From: Ancistrus triradiatus
Taxonomy: Eukaryota > Chordata > Actinopteri > Siluriformes > Loricariidae
NCBI GenBank assembly: GCA_025084515.1
Contig: JAJAGP010000014.1
Coordinates: forward strand, 1,492,551-1,556,550
Length of the DNA: 64,000 bases
Direction: 5' to 3'
Within the stretch, counting starts at the first letter, position 1; each line of letters starts with the position of its first letter. Both the position numbers and the translations under genes were made by a program. The notes under the pieces were generated by a model. That model searched no databases and was not told where the DNA came from. It saw only the letters and a program-made list of their open reading frames with translations. This document shows positions 1 to 11,690 of this stretch, piece after piece.

Positions 1-432
1 AACACATTCTGTTCTTAAATGTCTTCTTAATCTCACAAAAGCCTCACACTTATCTTAGGCTGTAAGAGTTACAAGGTAAGCATTGGAATTGAAAACTAAT
101 ATTATTTTCCAAGGAGGATTTTTTTGGCCATTTCCTCCACCATTAAATCTATTTCTTGTTTGCTAAAATTTTTTGAACGCTTGGTTTGTGGTTTTTCCTC
201 TGAGCAGATTAGACTAAATAATAACAGTAAATAAAAATTCAAAATGTGACTCGTGCCATACACTGTAAGCTGTAAAATGCAATGTAAGAAAACAATAAAG
301 ATTTTCTTAAGATAAAATCTAAGAACTTCAGAAGTTTGAGAAGTTTCTTTTTCGAGAATTGCATTTAAGACCTTCAGATTCCTCAGAGATTCTTAGTGTT
401 TGTCTTAAGAATATTTGCAATTTTTTCCTCAG
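1..432 (+). repeat. Dispersed repeat R1, copy 1 (cut by window edge)
   Basis: This stretch matches 32416-32870 in the same orientation. Shared blocks, in order, are GTTCTTAAATG, GCCTCAC..TCTTAG, TTTCCTCCACCAT, TTTGCTAAAA, GGTTTTCCTCTGAGC, AATTCAAAATGTG, TTTCTTAAGAT, TTAGT.TTTGTCTTAAGAA and AGAAAGCTTT. Identity is patchy, as between old copies. The sequence is AT-rich with many TCTTAAGA cores and shows no reading frame. It may be a non-autonomous DNA transposon, but its left end lies outside the window and no terminal repeats can be proved. Confidence 0.7.
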
Positions 433-1839
433 AAAGCTTTCATGAATCCTGAGCATGTTTCAGCAGACCACACCCGGACACTTTGGGGGTCAAACGTGTC
501 AAAGAAGTTACTCAGTGTTCATTGTGAATTCATGTATTCCTCTGCAATTACAGCGTCATTAAAGTTCAAACTAAAATACTAATGCAGAATAAAATAGCTG
601 AAATTTAAGTCTAATATAAGGGCAATTAATTAAAAATGAATCAAAACCATCATTCAGAGCCATTAACTGATGAAATCTTGTCTTTTTTTCATTATGTTAA
701 TACTTTTTTACTCTCTTAATAAGTTTCCGACTGTGATCCAAGAAGATGGAAAGAAATAACCGATGCCACATCCTACTAAATCACAAAGAATTTCAATTGA
801 AATATTCAGTAAATAACCATAAACAGTTCATCTGTGTGTCCTTCAGTTATTTTAAAATCACAATGACGTGCACGCTTTCAAATAAAAATCCCAGTTTTAA
901 TAGTTGAGCAGATTTTCAGTACAAACCTTGTCAGAGAACTATGAGGACAAAAAACAACAAATAATCAATTAGTTCAATCAATGGTCATAATATCTACAGA
1001 TCATATCTCCCAACACTAAAGCAAGGTTTCTTTAATAAAACAAACACATTGTTCATGGATCATAATGAAAATGTTACGATGATTATTTTGTGAGTTATGG
1101 CACCTGTCAGACAAAGAGCGAGCAGACGGGAATCATGGTCAAAGTTTGCCACAGAGATCATCATCCTCCATATATCCCGATTGTTCCTGGTCAGAATTTA
1201 AAATGGTGCATTAGCACTGCGATTTATGAGTGTGTGTGAGTGTGTGTGTGGGGCTTATGGTTCAGGTCAGATAAATAGGAGACATCTGGGACCCAGGATC
1301 AGTGGAGACATATTATTGGTGCCAAGCCTTTGAAAGCCAAGGTCTAAGCTATGAATCCAGCACGCCGTCCGCCAGCTCCCCCATCAATTATCACACAAAG
1401 ATAAGCTGAGAGCATTGCGATTGGATTAAGAGATGTGCTTAGCCCTCCTCCTCCTTTCATCCCATTTTCAATCTCTCTGTGTCCTGTTTACGTCTGGATG
1501 AGCAGCACAGGCAGCAGTGCGAAAAAAAAAAACACGGGGAGGGAGGAAGTGTGCGAGAAAGAGATTACAGCCAGGAAATGCGCATTAAATATGAGAAAAG
1601 AGGACAGAGACAAAAGAAAGGGGACGGTGGACGAGTGTCTCAGGCGCTACACGTTTAGGCAGCGACGCTCATTCACGTGAAAAGGAATTAAACCTGAACG
1701 GTGTTCAGACGAATCCCTCTGTTTGCTGAGAAAGAAAACAGCAACAGCGTATCAGCTCATTATGGATACCCTCTCCTGACCCTCGGGTCAGAGCCCACTC
1801 TGGAGATGCAGGGTCAAGGGGTTTAGGCATCTGACTGGA
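433..1839. other. Unannotated intergenic sequence
   Basis: AT-rich single-copy-looking sequence with a short imperfect GT tract near 1229-1250. The 81-codon opening at 1435-1680 has no recognisable domain and no splice or promoter support. I see no gene here. Confidence 0.5.
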
Positions 1840-2110
1840 CTCCAGGGTCAGGTAAAAGGTCTAGAGGTCAACGCGCAGCCCCATAAACACCCCGGCTCGC
1901 ATCCATAATGATTAGACAGTGAGAAGCTTTCATAGCCCCTTACCTCTGACCCTCAGCGCCATGACAACCTGGCAGAATGCATGCGGGCAGGGCAAAGGCA
2001 GAGAATCATCTCTACATCTGGCCAAAAAAAGGCTGTTTATAGCTGCTATAAATAAACCAGCTGCCGCTTCTGAGTACACAACACATTTCAATCCGGCTCC
2101 TTATAGCCTC
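1840..2110. promoter_or_regulatory. Possible conserved non-coding element
   Basis: Mixed-composition sequence with no likeness to repeats. It has a MEF2/TATA-like CTATAAATA at 2046-2054, a CATAATGATTAG block near 1905 and several GACC/GGTCA half-sites. The call rests only on motif content and absence of repeat features. Conservation cannot be tested here. Confidence 0.2.
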
Positions 2111-2157
2111 GCAAACGCGCTCTCTTATCTAGAACTGAACTGAAACCATGTGCAGAC

Positions 2158-2161
<4 letters not shown>

Positions 2162-2198
<37 letters not shown>
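2162..2198. repeat. (GT)n microsatellite
   Basis: Uninterrupted GT dinucleotides, about 18 units. Reading frames crossing it encode only Cys-Val or Thr-His runs and are not genes. Confidence 0.97.
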
Positions 2199-2200
<2 letters not shown>

Positions 2201-3663
2201 AACTTACCGCATGTCAGTGCAGCCTCTTGTACAGAAAGTTTGATTAAACACAAAAGTTCACCGGGGACACACGGCGTCAGCGTGGGCAGACCGAATGCTG
2301 AGCGACATTTGGCTTTTCTTGTGCATCTCATAAGCACCAAGATGATGACAATGAGCAGGTCTTATCACTTTTTTGCAATGACGTGCACCGGATCAGCCCG
2401 AGGACCATGTGTGGACCGCAGGAGAGTGGCTCATTACTTGCTATTTTTTAGAATTTGTTCCCATTCCGACAGCGCGAGGGGAGAAACACGAGTAAAGGCT
2501 TTCTCACACCGGGTACGAACAAAACGGATGTGAGTTTTAACACACAAAGTGCGCTACTGTTTTATTTCATTCTATTTTTTTAAAATGTCCTTTTACGTAT
2601 TCTTTTGTTTTTAACTATTTTATATCATTCCCTGTCTGCTTTTGCTTTCTGTAATTTCCCTTCTCCTAATGTGTCACAGAGATTTCCCAGTGATATTCCA
2701 CCAGATCTTTTCTTTAATATCCATGTTTTTAGACTCGGCGTGTTGCTTGTCCTGTAAGCTCTTGCTAAGCTGTTCTGCCCGACGACCGAGCTCTGATTGG
2801 TCAGCCTGATTTTAACGCAAAAATTAGAACAGGCTCTGATTAAAAATTGTTTGTAGCGTCGCAGTGTATCAGTTTCGGACTCGGTGTGAAAGAAGTTAAT
2901 ATACGTGTGTTCTTTTTCAAAACATGACATTTATTTTTTTGTCCATAAAAATCAAACTCGATGTGAAAAGGCCTTATGAATTACTGCATCTTTACAGCGC
3001 AGCACACCAGAGAAACAAGCCTAGATACAGAAGCTATCTTTGCAAAATGTACATAATAAAAATGTAAAAATTACTGAATACAATCAATAATAATTTCAAA
3101 CCTGCTGACAACAAGGATCAGACACTAAAAAGCTGCACTTCTAATCTATAATTAAACTGACTAAAACTGACACTTTATTTAAAAAATAAGATATACCTAA
3201 CTAATAACTATACCTACGATAATGCAAAATACTGAGATGTCAAGATTCTGGCGCACAAACATCCTCCGTGCCTCTCCTGTCGTGGCGATAATCTCATTAA
3301 GGGTTTGCTAGAGTGGAACCAAGAATGCGCTCGAACGGCAATTTATATTTCAATTTTTTTTCTTCCGTTGATGTTATCATCGTTCCCGCTACGACTGTCC
3401 GTGGACTCAAAACTAATCTCATTAGAATGTAATTGTCTTTTTGCACTATTACAAGTGTTTGGAGTTGTAGAATAAAGGCTGGTCCCCAGTAGGCCGTCAG
3501 CTCCTTCATTATTTAATCAGGCGTACTCCTGAGACCCACACGCCGGAGTGAATAATTGAGCAGGTGCTTGTTAACACGGTGCCTTGCTGACAAGAAGGTC
3601 TTTTTTTTCTGACAATGACGACCAGTGCCCCAACATGCATATACACTACAATACCAACCCCCA
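2199..3663. other. Unannotated intergenic sequence
   Basis: Ordinary non-coding sequence, increasingly AT-rich after 2550. The 127-codon opening that starts in the GT tract and the minus-strand opening at 2625-2930 have no recognisable domain. No transposon ends were seen. Confidence 0.5.

Positions 3664-3711
<48 letters not shown>
3664..3711. repeat. (CA)24 microsatellite
   Basis: Perfect CA array of about 48 bp. Openings on both strands here are translated repeat. Confidence 0.97.
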
Positions 3712-3713
<2 letters not shown>

Positions 3714-3891
3714 CTTTATGTAAAACCATACTGCTTTCTCTTCAGGGGAAGCCGCCTGTTATGATGGCAGCAGTGAGAGAGTTATTTAATGTGGAGTGAC
3801 TCGAGAACAGGAACATGAAGAATGACAAACAATTTAAACAATATGATTAACTCAAGTTCTCTAATGTGAAGGGTGTGTATATACATATATA

Positions 3892-4232
3892 TAGTACTGT
3901 GCAGAAGTCTTAATTTACCAATGAACTCGTCACTCCATAATCCTCTTTTCCACTGATCTGATCTTCATTCCGATCTTTGTGAGCTTTAGCACATCTTAGC
4001 CTTTTCACCCTGTTGCCCTTCCAAAAACTGGTTCTTTGGCTGTTTCCAGTCTTCTTCGGACTGTAGAAGGGTCAACTTGGCATCCTGATGAAGCTCCCAG
4101 ATGCTGCTACTGCAGTAGTGTAAGTGTAAGGGAGGCTCACACTAAATACCTGCCATTATAGCCTGTAGCACTATTGTATAAAATAGTGGTATATCTAATC
4201 TAATGGTGGCCTCAGACTTTTGTACAGTACTT
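3892..4232. mobile_element. Tc1-like MITE, family A, both ends present
   Basis: The left end reads AGTACTGTGCAGAAGTCTTA. The right end, reverse-complemented, reads AGTACTGTACAAAAGTCTGAG, so it has terminal inverted repeats. The left flank is TA; the right flank, CA, looks like a mutated TA. The interior shares TCACTCCATAATCCTCTTTT and nearby blocks with copies at 43066 and 57557. No transposase frame remains, so it moved, if at all, with a helper enzyme. Confidence 0.85.
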
Positions 4233-4315
4233 CATATATGAGATATTTCAATTTATATAAAATGGATGTTGCTGTTATGGTGACTTCATGTGGTGATTCT
4301 GATAAAGTTCGTGAG

Positions 4316-4378
4316 ATTATTATTATTAATAATAAGAAGAATAATAACAATAATAATAATGATGATGAATAATAATTT
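4316..4378. repeat. Imperfect (AAT)n/(ATT)n tract
   Basis: ATT units run into AAT units with AAG, AAC and GAT interruptions, so the tract is partly self-complementary. It is a smaller version of the array at 34238-34510. Confidence 0.85.
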
Positions 4379-4470
4379 TTGGCTATGTATTATTTGTTAT
4401 ATTTGATTAAAATCATATTATTTATGAGTAATATGATATTTTTCTCCATTTTCTTGTATGATGAAAAAAA

Positions 4471-4570
4471 GTCTCGGTCTGGACTACAAAACGTCTTGAC
4501 TTGGACTCGATGTCTCCTGGTCTTGATCTTGACTTGGACTTGGCTCTAGCAGTCTCGACCACAACACTAC
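4471..4570 (-). repeat. Degenerate GACTTGG-type repeat, probable DNA-transposon end
   Basis: On the minus strand it starts TAGTGTTGTGGTCGAGAC and continues as slipped AAGTC/AAGAC/GAGTC units. This TTGTGGTCGAGACC..AAGTCAAG pattern is recalled as a common teleost interspersed repeat. It has no coding capacity. Confidence 0.55.
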
Positions 4571-5610
4571 CGATTGCAAAACACAGATTAAGCCGTTGTT
4601 GGTCGGGGAGTATCATATAACCTCAAGCTCTAACCCTTTTACAACTAGAGCTCCTTTATTTTGGATTTACTGCACTGCAGGGCAAAACATCACAGCTCTG
4701 GAATTCGTACGTCCACCAGCGCTGAACCCTTCTGTCTGGTGTAGTTACTGCATCTTGCCTTTAAAGGGCAGTAACGATGTTTTATGCGTCTGGATCCATA
4801 AACGTTGTTTACATTGTTAAAAAGAGAAATGAAGATAATATACTGGGTAATTTAAAAATAAATCTTGCAACCTCACTGCTGTTAAACCAGAACAGATGGG
4901 CCTGGCCAATGGGAAATCCATCGCTAAGTAAGGAACAGAGCCTGCTGGTTAATACAGCGCAAATGAAGAAGACCAACAGGAATTAGGTCTAGCACTGAGC
5001 ACCAGCCTTGGACCAGATGCCATCTGTCTGGGCTTCCTGGTATCAGACCAGCTTCTTCAGTGTCAGATTCCTCAACAAGCACCGAGCGACATCAAGGATC
5101 CTGTGGATATGAAAGAAGCCGCTTCCTCTCTTCTCCTTTGTTTTTACCCAGCCATGAGGGTATTCCCCTCTCCTTCTCCTGCATCTCGGCGGAGAGACAG
5201 GTGGCCCATCGAAGACGGGCATGCTGAAACGAGCTGCGCTGCCAGCGGGGCACCGTGCCAACTGGCACTCAGGCAGCTGACTTTCTGATCGGCGGGATGC
5301 TCTCGCACATATGTGCTCTCGCACACGCGCACAGCTCCGCAACCTCCGACACACTGTGACAGGCCTGTTACGCTCGCGCTCAAAGATGTACAATTTACTC
5401 GGAAATGCAGCACGGAACTTGCGCATGCTTGCTAACACGTATGCAGGGTGTCAACAGATGCCATCTTTGAAGAATGTGCACAGCTAGATTACCATATGTC
5501 ACATAAAAGGCACGGCTTTGTCTCTCGCCTGTCAGCAGTTTATTCGGCTTTATCAGTAAAGGACACTGAGATTTCATATGGGGACGCCATTAGACAACTC
5601 CAGGGGTCTC
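4571..5610. other. Unannotated intergenic sequence
   Basis: No repeat, RNA gene or supported exon. The 131-codon minus-strand opening (5043-5438) overlaps openings in two other frames across a GC-richer patch and carries no recognisable domain. Confidence 0.45.
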
Positions 5611-5621
5611 ACACACACATG

Positions 5622-5654
<33 letters not shown>
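5611..5654. repeat. (CA)n microsatellite
   Basis: CA array with early ATG/AT interruptions near 5619 and 5628. Confidence 0.95.
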
Positions 5655-5995
5655 GTTTAACTACATCATCTACATCTTTGATGGATTTTCTCTGCAGCTT
5701 TGCTACTTGCATCTAAACTGGTGATCTGTCATATAACAGGACAAATTTCAACTGGAAATGACTTGTTCAGATGGTGCAGCAGACTTACCATTTAATTTAC
5801 CACCACAGAGACCCATGTTTGAGTTCCTTAGCTGTGCCTCCGACTTGGCCAGGCACTGCACACACATTATTCTGAGTGAGGAAAGGCCAAACGTCACAAT
5901 GTGCATCGTGCAGATACACGATATGATGCCAAGTGCGTTCTGTTTATTACGCCATCTGAGGCAATTGCACTTTTTGAACACCAGAGGGCGTAAGC

Positions 5996-6055
5996 CCATG
6001 GTTCCCAAAGGAGGGCGCCAAACATCACAGATGGTGCGCAAGGCTTTGCAACATT
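5996..6055 (+). mobile_element. hAT-like terminal fragment, family H, copy 1
   Basis: It begins CCATGGTTCCCAAAGGAGG and continues GGCGCCAAACATCACA..TGTGC/GCGCAAGGCTTTG. The reverse complement of 23685-23807 shares the GGTTCCCAA start, GGCGCCAAACATCAC and the GGGCTTTG block. A third copy is at 40020-40125. The GGTTCCCAA start is typical of hAT-like ends. No transposase frame was seen. Confidence 0.6.
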
Positions 6056-6113
6056 ATTTTGAATCATTATTTTTTGGGAAATAAAAAAGGAAAGTTTTCA
6101 ATTGTTTTTAATA

Positions 6114-6185
6114 CAGTGGTTCCCAAAGTGAGGGGTGTGCCCCCTAGAGGTGGCACAGAGATATTGCAAGGGGGTCACAGCAAGG
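6114..6185 (+). mobile_element. Second hAT-like end
   Basis: CAGTGGTTCCCAAAGTGAGG followed by GTGTGCCCCCTAGAGGTGGC and a GGGGGTCAC block. CAGTGGTTCCCAAAGTG is the classical start of Charlie/hAT-type vertebrate elements. Only one end is recognisable, about 60 bp after the previous fragment. Confidence 0.6.
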
Positions 6186-6420
6186 CTGTTACAGTAAAAA
6201 TTGAAAATACATAATGCACGCCACTTGTGATAATTCTAGTGCGTCTCGGAGTGTGTATTCTTATCTACACTGCAGAAAAAGTTTGCAGACCACTGGTTTT
6301 AGATTTGGTGAAGCTACGATAGAAGATTTTATTTACAATTTTAAATCTGTTTCTAACCATTTTTATATAAACATTCAAGCAACTGTGCAATGTTTTTGTT
6401 TACACTTCTGAAATAAAAAA

Positions 6421-6476
6421 TCAAATCGTTGACTCATGAATCGAATCATGACTCGGGCGTATCGTTACATCCCTAA
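6421..6476 (-). mobile_element. DNA-transposon end of the GTAACGATAC type
   Basis: On the minus strand it starts TTAGGGATGTAACGATACGC and continues into ATGATTCGATTCATGAGTC. This GGGRTGTAACGATAC start followed by GATTCG units is recalled as a widespread fish transposon terminus. Only this end is visible. Confidence 0.55.
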
Positions 6477-8559
6477 TGGCGGATGGACATGGCGAGTGTA
6501 GTCCGCTCCATCATGTGGACTAATTCTTGCTGCAAAAGCCCGCCACCTGCTGGAGAAATGAAGTTCCCGGCGGCCCCAGGTCAAATCACATGACATTATT
6601 AGAAAGTGTTACGGACTTTCACTTCATTTTTTAAGGTTAATGGTAAAGCTGGAAGGTGAGATCGACTGCAGACAAACTCATTGATCCACCTTGATGACCA
6701 GATTTGAAGTACTAAGCTATGGCTAAACTGCTAACGACACAGCAGCTGCATCTTGCTTTCGCAGCCTGGTCACACCATGCAGAGCCAAACGGAAAGAGTC
6801 TAAGGTGACTGACTTTAATGAAGTACCTTTTAAAGACTTCTGCTTTGCTAGCCTTGATCGTTAGGCTGTGTTGTTTATATCTGGATTTCCGTTACCTTTT
6901 TACACTCTCACATCTCTGTGTAGGCAAACAAGGCTTTAATTATTCCATCGATTCATTAAACTTTTAATAGAGTTACATAAAGGTCAGCGCTGACTGAGCC
7001 GGTAACTCAGCAGAGGCGGAGTGCTCTTGACTGCATACTGAAAAGTTCTTTTACACCCAGGCTGTCAAGAATAATAGCCGTATAATACACTGCCTAGTTT
7101 GCACCTTGAGGAGCAGGGATATTGTCAGCTTGCAAGAATGTCAAGACCTTGAGGAAGCAATGCAGCAAGTTACAGTTATATCTGTGAAAAACACGTATAA
7201 TGTTCTATAGTGTACAGCGGATCGTTACTATAGCGTGTAGGGGTTAATTTACGTGAGTTTGAACGTAAAGTTTTTGCATTCAACCTTTTTCCGGCGAGGG
7301 AACAGAGACACGGGCGGATGTAGGTGCATGTGATGAGGGTTTATTAATAATGTAAGATATAACACAGGATAGACTATGATAACACATTATGGTATGGGTC
7401 GACAACAGACTTATTTCGCCATCTCTGTGCAGAATATGAAGGTTATGACAAACTATGGGAGTCAGCTGGCCGTGACAGGCTTAAACCAACACAAAAACAC
7501 ACAGCGGAATCAGTGCGCAAAAAAAAAGTCTTATGACAAGAAAAGCAACAGATGGCATGTTTTCCTTACATTTAAATTTCAGGCACAGAGCTACTCGTGT
7601 TTTTTCTCCCTTGCAGGTGACTGTATTTCGTCACACACTTGAACCGTGTAATCTATAATTTAAACAAATTCACCCTCTGAATAAACAAAGATTAAGTTTT
7701 CAGCTATCAAGTACATGATAAAGATTTCGACTCGGCGGTTACACCCACATCAGGCAAACAGAATCTCAGGAACATCTGCTGAACGCTGGAAATTAGAATC
7801 CTCATTAAACAAATGATTCACTACGCACACACTACGCCAAAGTAATATTCCTTAATCCCACTTGTTTCGCGCTGACAAATTGATAAAGATAGGGTTGAGT
7901 GGTGGTCACACCACAGTGGCTGGCCAGGAGCAGAGCGCACAGCCCAGAGGATCATGGGTACACGGATGATTAATGAGCTGAACACGGTCGCCTGACTGGA
8001 GCTCTCCCTGAGGGGAAGGGAGAAGAGCAAATGCACACACAAACGCATGCACACCTCCACTCGTACAGAACTGCTTTGAAAGCACAAACCCTGTCGACAT
8101 CCGCCATTACCGCCCCTCGCTGTCAGGAACACACACTAGCACAGTCGCTGAAGAACAGTCTATCAGCCTGCCACTGAAACATGCAGTGTATAGTAAAAGC
8201 ACAGAGAGGAAAGAGAGAATCAATAGTAAAGATCTGGAATTAGATCTGATCTCTTTCCCTGCCGCCTTAAACCTTTATCGAGTCAGTTTTGGAAAAAGAG
8301 GAGCGTGAAATTAAACAGACAGGCCCATCAAGCCAATCTGAATATGTAATGGACGTATCTAGGGTATCCTTAATAGTTAAAATTATGTAACTGAGACTAA
8401 ATACTTTCTGTCACTTAAATTAGAGCATCGAGTCCAACGATTTGATGCTGCACAATCTGCTGTGAAGGTACATCTTGTTTTATGGAGTTAAAGGATATGA
8501 CGGGCCTTTACTTAACATTAACAAACTGTACATGTCAGTATGATGTCTGAAGCATGGTG
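6477..8559. other. Unannotated intergenic sequence
   Basis: About 2 kb without microsatellites or recognisable transposon ends. The openings at 7376-7642 and 7821-8132 have no domain and no splice support. Confidence 0.45.
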
Positions 8560-8591
8560 CAGTATGGCCAAAAGTATGTAGACACCCCTTC
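8560..8591 (+). mobile_element. Single Tc1/mariner-type terminus
   Basis: CAGTATGGCCAAAAGTATGT followed by AGACACCCC. The same terminus, as TATGGCCAAAAGTTTGTGGA, occurs at 28179. No partner end was found within about 1 kb, so this is a truncated copy. Confidence 0.6.
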
Positions 8592-8727
8592 TAATAAGTT
8601 ATTGCAGTCACAGGGTACATTTACATGCATTTAATGCAGAAAATCTGATTTTGTCAGTCATCTGAACAACAGGTTTATATGACAGGCTATAATCGCTTTG
8701 CAATATCAATGCTTTGCAACCAGCCAA

Positions 8728-8870
8728 TCTTCTTCTTCTTCTTCTTATTCTTTCGGCTTCTCCCTTTATCAGGGGTCACCACCGCGAGTTAAACGTTTCC
8801 ACCTCACCCTGTCCTCCACGTCCTCTACTCTCACCCCTACTCCCTGCATATCTTCATTTACCACCAATGA
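8728..8870 (-). pseudogene. 3' end of a non-LTR retrotransposon, RTE-like
   Basis: The minus strand encodes VRVEDVEDRVRWKRLTRGGD, then a stop, GGGAGAAGCCGAAAGAA and a (GAA)n tail at 8728-8746. The DRVRWxRL tail next to a short 3' UTR with a simple repeat is typical of RTE/Rex-like LINE 3' ends in fish. The copy is 5'-truncated to the last ~30 codons, as expected for LINE insertion. Exact clade is uncertain. Confidence 0.6.
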
Positions 8871-9217
8871 TTGCACAAAAAAACAAACTTTAATAGTGAA
8901 GTCATTAGATTCTTAATTTTCTCAGCTGTTTCACGGATGCTGAGTTTAATTCCAGGGTTGCCAGATTCCACGACAGAAACAAGCAATCAGGTCCCTGGAA
9001 ACAAGTCCAAAAGAAGCAAAGTCTCTAACCCTAAACCTGTGCCACCATGGTCCAACAATGCCCCACATCACAGTCATGTTCCAAAATCTAGTGGCCTTAT
9101 CTAGGCCTTCTCAGCGCCTTCTTAAAAGAGTCCTGGATGATGTGGAAACAGGCAGGGAACAAACTCCACACTATTGTCTTTTTTGTTTAAGACACCTATC
9201 TAGGTAAGAATACTCTT

Positions 9218-9700
9218 TATGGATTTCTGCCCAACCTCAAAAATGCTTGCTCTCCTCAAAACAGTGGTAATGACAGTGGAGTCCGTCAGGTTCTTGGGTA
9301 CCACTATCACAAACGACCTGAGTTGGGATAGAAGTCCATTGTTTGCAGAGCCCAGCAGAGGATGCACTTCCTACGACAATTATGGAAGTTTGGCCTCCCA
9401 CAGGAGCTGCAGAAGCACTTTTACAGAGCAGTAACAAGAGTCTGTAATCACCAAATCAGTTACACTCTGGTACAGCGCCGCTACTAAACATGGCACTCAC
9501 AAATTACTGCAGAAAAGACCGCCGGTGTTCAGCTTCCTGCTCTGAACTGTACAGCAGAAGCAGGAGGCGAGCAGCAAAAAAATCTCTGGAGACTCCCCTC
9601 ACCTGGGTCAGACCCTGTTCCAATTACTGCCTTCAAGTAGGCGCTTCAGGAAAATGAAGGTTAAAACGTCCGTTCTACAGATTTCCAGAGTTATGAACAA
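9218..9700 (+). pseudogene. LINE reverse-transcriptase C-terminal remnant, L2/CR1-like
   Basis: The plus strand carries, across shifted frames, RFLGTTITNDLSWD (start of the post-RT region), a block reading RRMHFLRQLWKFGLPQELQK, ELYSRRSRRRAAKK, and DSPHLGQTLFQLLPSSRRFR. The last three match the order and spacing of the C-terminal region of L2/CR1-type LINE polyproteins (QRMYFLRQLRKFGLP..LY..R..RA..I..D..HP.H.LF.LLPSGRR). At least two frameshifts or deletions lie between blocks. The reverse-transcriptase core and endonuclease are absent, so this is a 5'-truncated dead copy. Sequence up to about 9880 may be its 3' UTR. Confidence 0.7.
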
Positions 9701-11606
9701 TAATAGTACAAAGGTTGTAGCTTTACTGCACTAATTCTCCTTCTTTTAGTTCAGAGTTATTGAAGATGTACTGCACCCTGGATAAACGTTAGATCCTTAT
9801 TCAGTGGCCATCTGACACCCTGGTTAATACCGTGTTGCATGTTCTATTTGGAAATGGAAAGAAATTATTTGTATGAATAAATCAGTTTTGCGTATAATCG
9901 TAGCTTTGTTAATATTATTTTTGGTTTGCGCCATGCACTCGGGACACCGCTGGTCTGATCCGGCCCTGTGTCACGAAGAAACCCCAAGAGTCCTCACCAG
10001 GACCATACGCTGAACGCCAGTTTGATACCCGGTGGTGACGAGATTCCTCGCCAACTTGAAATCTCAAACTTCACATCACCAGAGGTGGGATACGAACCAG
10101 TATGGCTCAGTGACAGAGAGACGCCACTCGGACTTCCCGCATATCTTTACCTCTGACTTTCGATATCCCCTTCAAATTCTCTCAATCAAACCTCCCTGCT
10201 GCCTCCCAGAGCTCCTCCCTTTCGTTTCGCTCGCCGTCCGTCCCCTGTTCTGTTTCGCTCGTCCACCCACAGTGTTTATAAGGAGCTTAACCTATCACTC
10301 TGTCACTCATGTTTCATATTGATCATTCTGCTTAAGCACACACAGCCCGTACCTCCCATTAATCTGCAAATGCACACACCGCTACAAAATCAACACATTC
10401 TCCGGTGCTTTATGAGCTCTCGGTTTTCCTCTGCCAGACAGGCAGTCTGCATGCACGTTGGGCAGCGTCGCATGCGCCGCCGTGCTCCCGTCTCCTCCCG
10501 GTCTGCTCTGTGTTTTTGAAAGCGCTTAGCGAGCCCTGATCTCGTCTGACCCCCCCTCCCGCCGCGTCAGACAGCAGAGTTGTGTTTGACCTTTGATCCG
10601 CAGTCACTAATTACAGCGGGGTGGCGACGGTTTGAGTGCCTCGCCTCCAGCTTGCTCAAGCACATCATCTAATTGGAAGCTCTTTCACCCTCCGCTGGCC
10701 CAGATTCCTCCGACTGAGCCACGACAATGGAGAGCCCCCTCCTCTATGCCACGCTTTCTGTCTCTGCGAGTTCTTTAAAAAAAAAACCCTGTGCTCACGA
10801 TATGCATTTACAGGGGTATGCAGGAACATATTCAGGAACGTCTGACACAGTCCTATCAGAGGATCGTGAATGTGCTGAGTGTATGGTACTGCGTCTCCGT
10901 TTCTCGTGCAGCGCGGTCGGAATGTTTTCGTGCTTTACTTGTATTTTTGCTTTGACTTAAAAATAGGTGCACCACGAGGCTGGTCTCATCGGTGCCCGCG
11001 GACGTTCTTGCTTCAGCAGTCTTGACCTGAGCAGAGAACGAGCAGGGAATTTTCCAGGCCTGTAATCTAGCTGGTCTCACCTTTGTCCTTCAAGAATGCA
11101 TCTGTGTGTGCACCTGGTACGAGTCAAGTGCTGTGCCTGATCATGCATGACATGTGTGTGTTTGTTTTGCTCTTTAAACCGTGCACTCCTTTTCTGGTGC
11201 CGAGGAGTTAAGGCTCTGGTGCTTCCAATTTAATTTGAAGGTTGGTGCCAGTGTTTTCTGTAACCCACGGTGCCACGTTGTGTATTGGACTGTACATATC
11301 GTTAAAACGTGGCCACCAAACTCCCGGTATAGGATGAGGAAATGAATTTCCCCATAAGAAGTACTGTAAGTAGGACTAAACTGTTCCAGACCCACGAATT
11401 ACTGTTTATGCACATGCAATTAATGGTGAAAAGCCTGAATAAAGCAAAGCAAATGTAATGCAAGGCATAAAATCGATAAAGACTTGCTTTAAGTGAAAAT
11501 TCACTTGTACTTTATAGCCACTGAAGTGAACGCAGATGCGGAACGTCTCACCACAGGGACAGCAGCGCCTATGCCTAGCGATATGCCTATGATTGCACCC
11601 TAGATG
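9701..11606. other. Unannotated intergenic sequence
   Basis: Mixed sequence with a GC-richer patch at 10430-10700. Overlapping openings on both strands there have no recognised domain. No transposon ends or RNA genes were seen. Confidence 0.45.
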
Positions 11607-11690
11607 TTCTTCTTCTTCTTCTTTTGGGTGTAATGGCAACTGGCATATCGTATCGGTGCATTATCGCCACTGACTGGACTGGATTATGTG
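11607..11690 (-). repeat. Interspersed repeat with (GAA)n tail, probable LINE 3' end
   Basis: (CTT)n at 11609-11624 followed by TTGGGTGTAATGGCAACTGG and GGTGCATTATCGCCACTGAC. This order (TTC run, GGGTGTAATGGC, GGTGCATTACCGCCAC) is recalled as a common fish element 3' end read on the minus strand. It is non-coding here. Confidence 0.5.

Noticed and set aside
2125..2533. Overlapping openings on both strands across the (GT)n tract
   Set aside because: The Cys-Val and Thr-His runs are the translated microsatellite. The same applies at 3509-3799, 14503, 28456-28759, 42125-42478, 60698-61104, 61106-61535 and 63031-63258.
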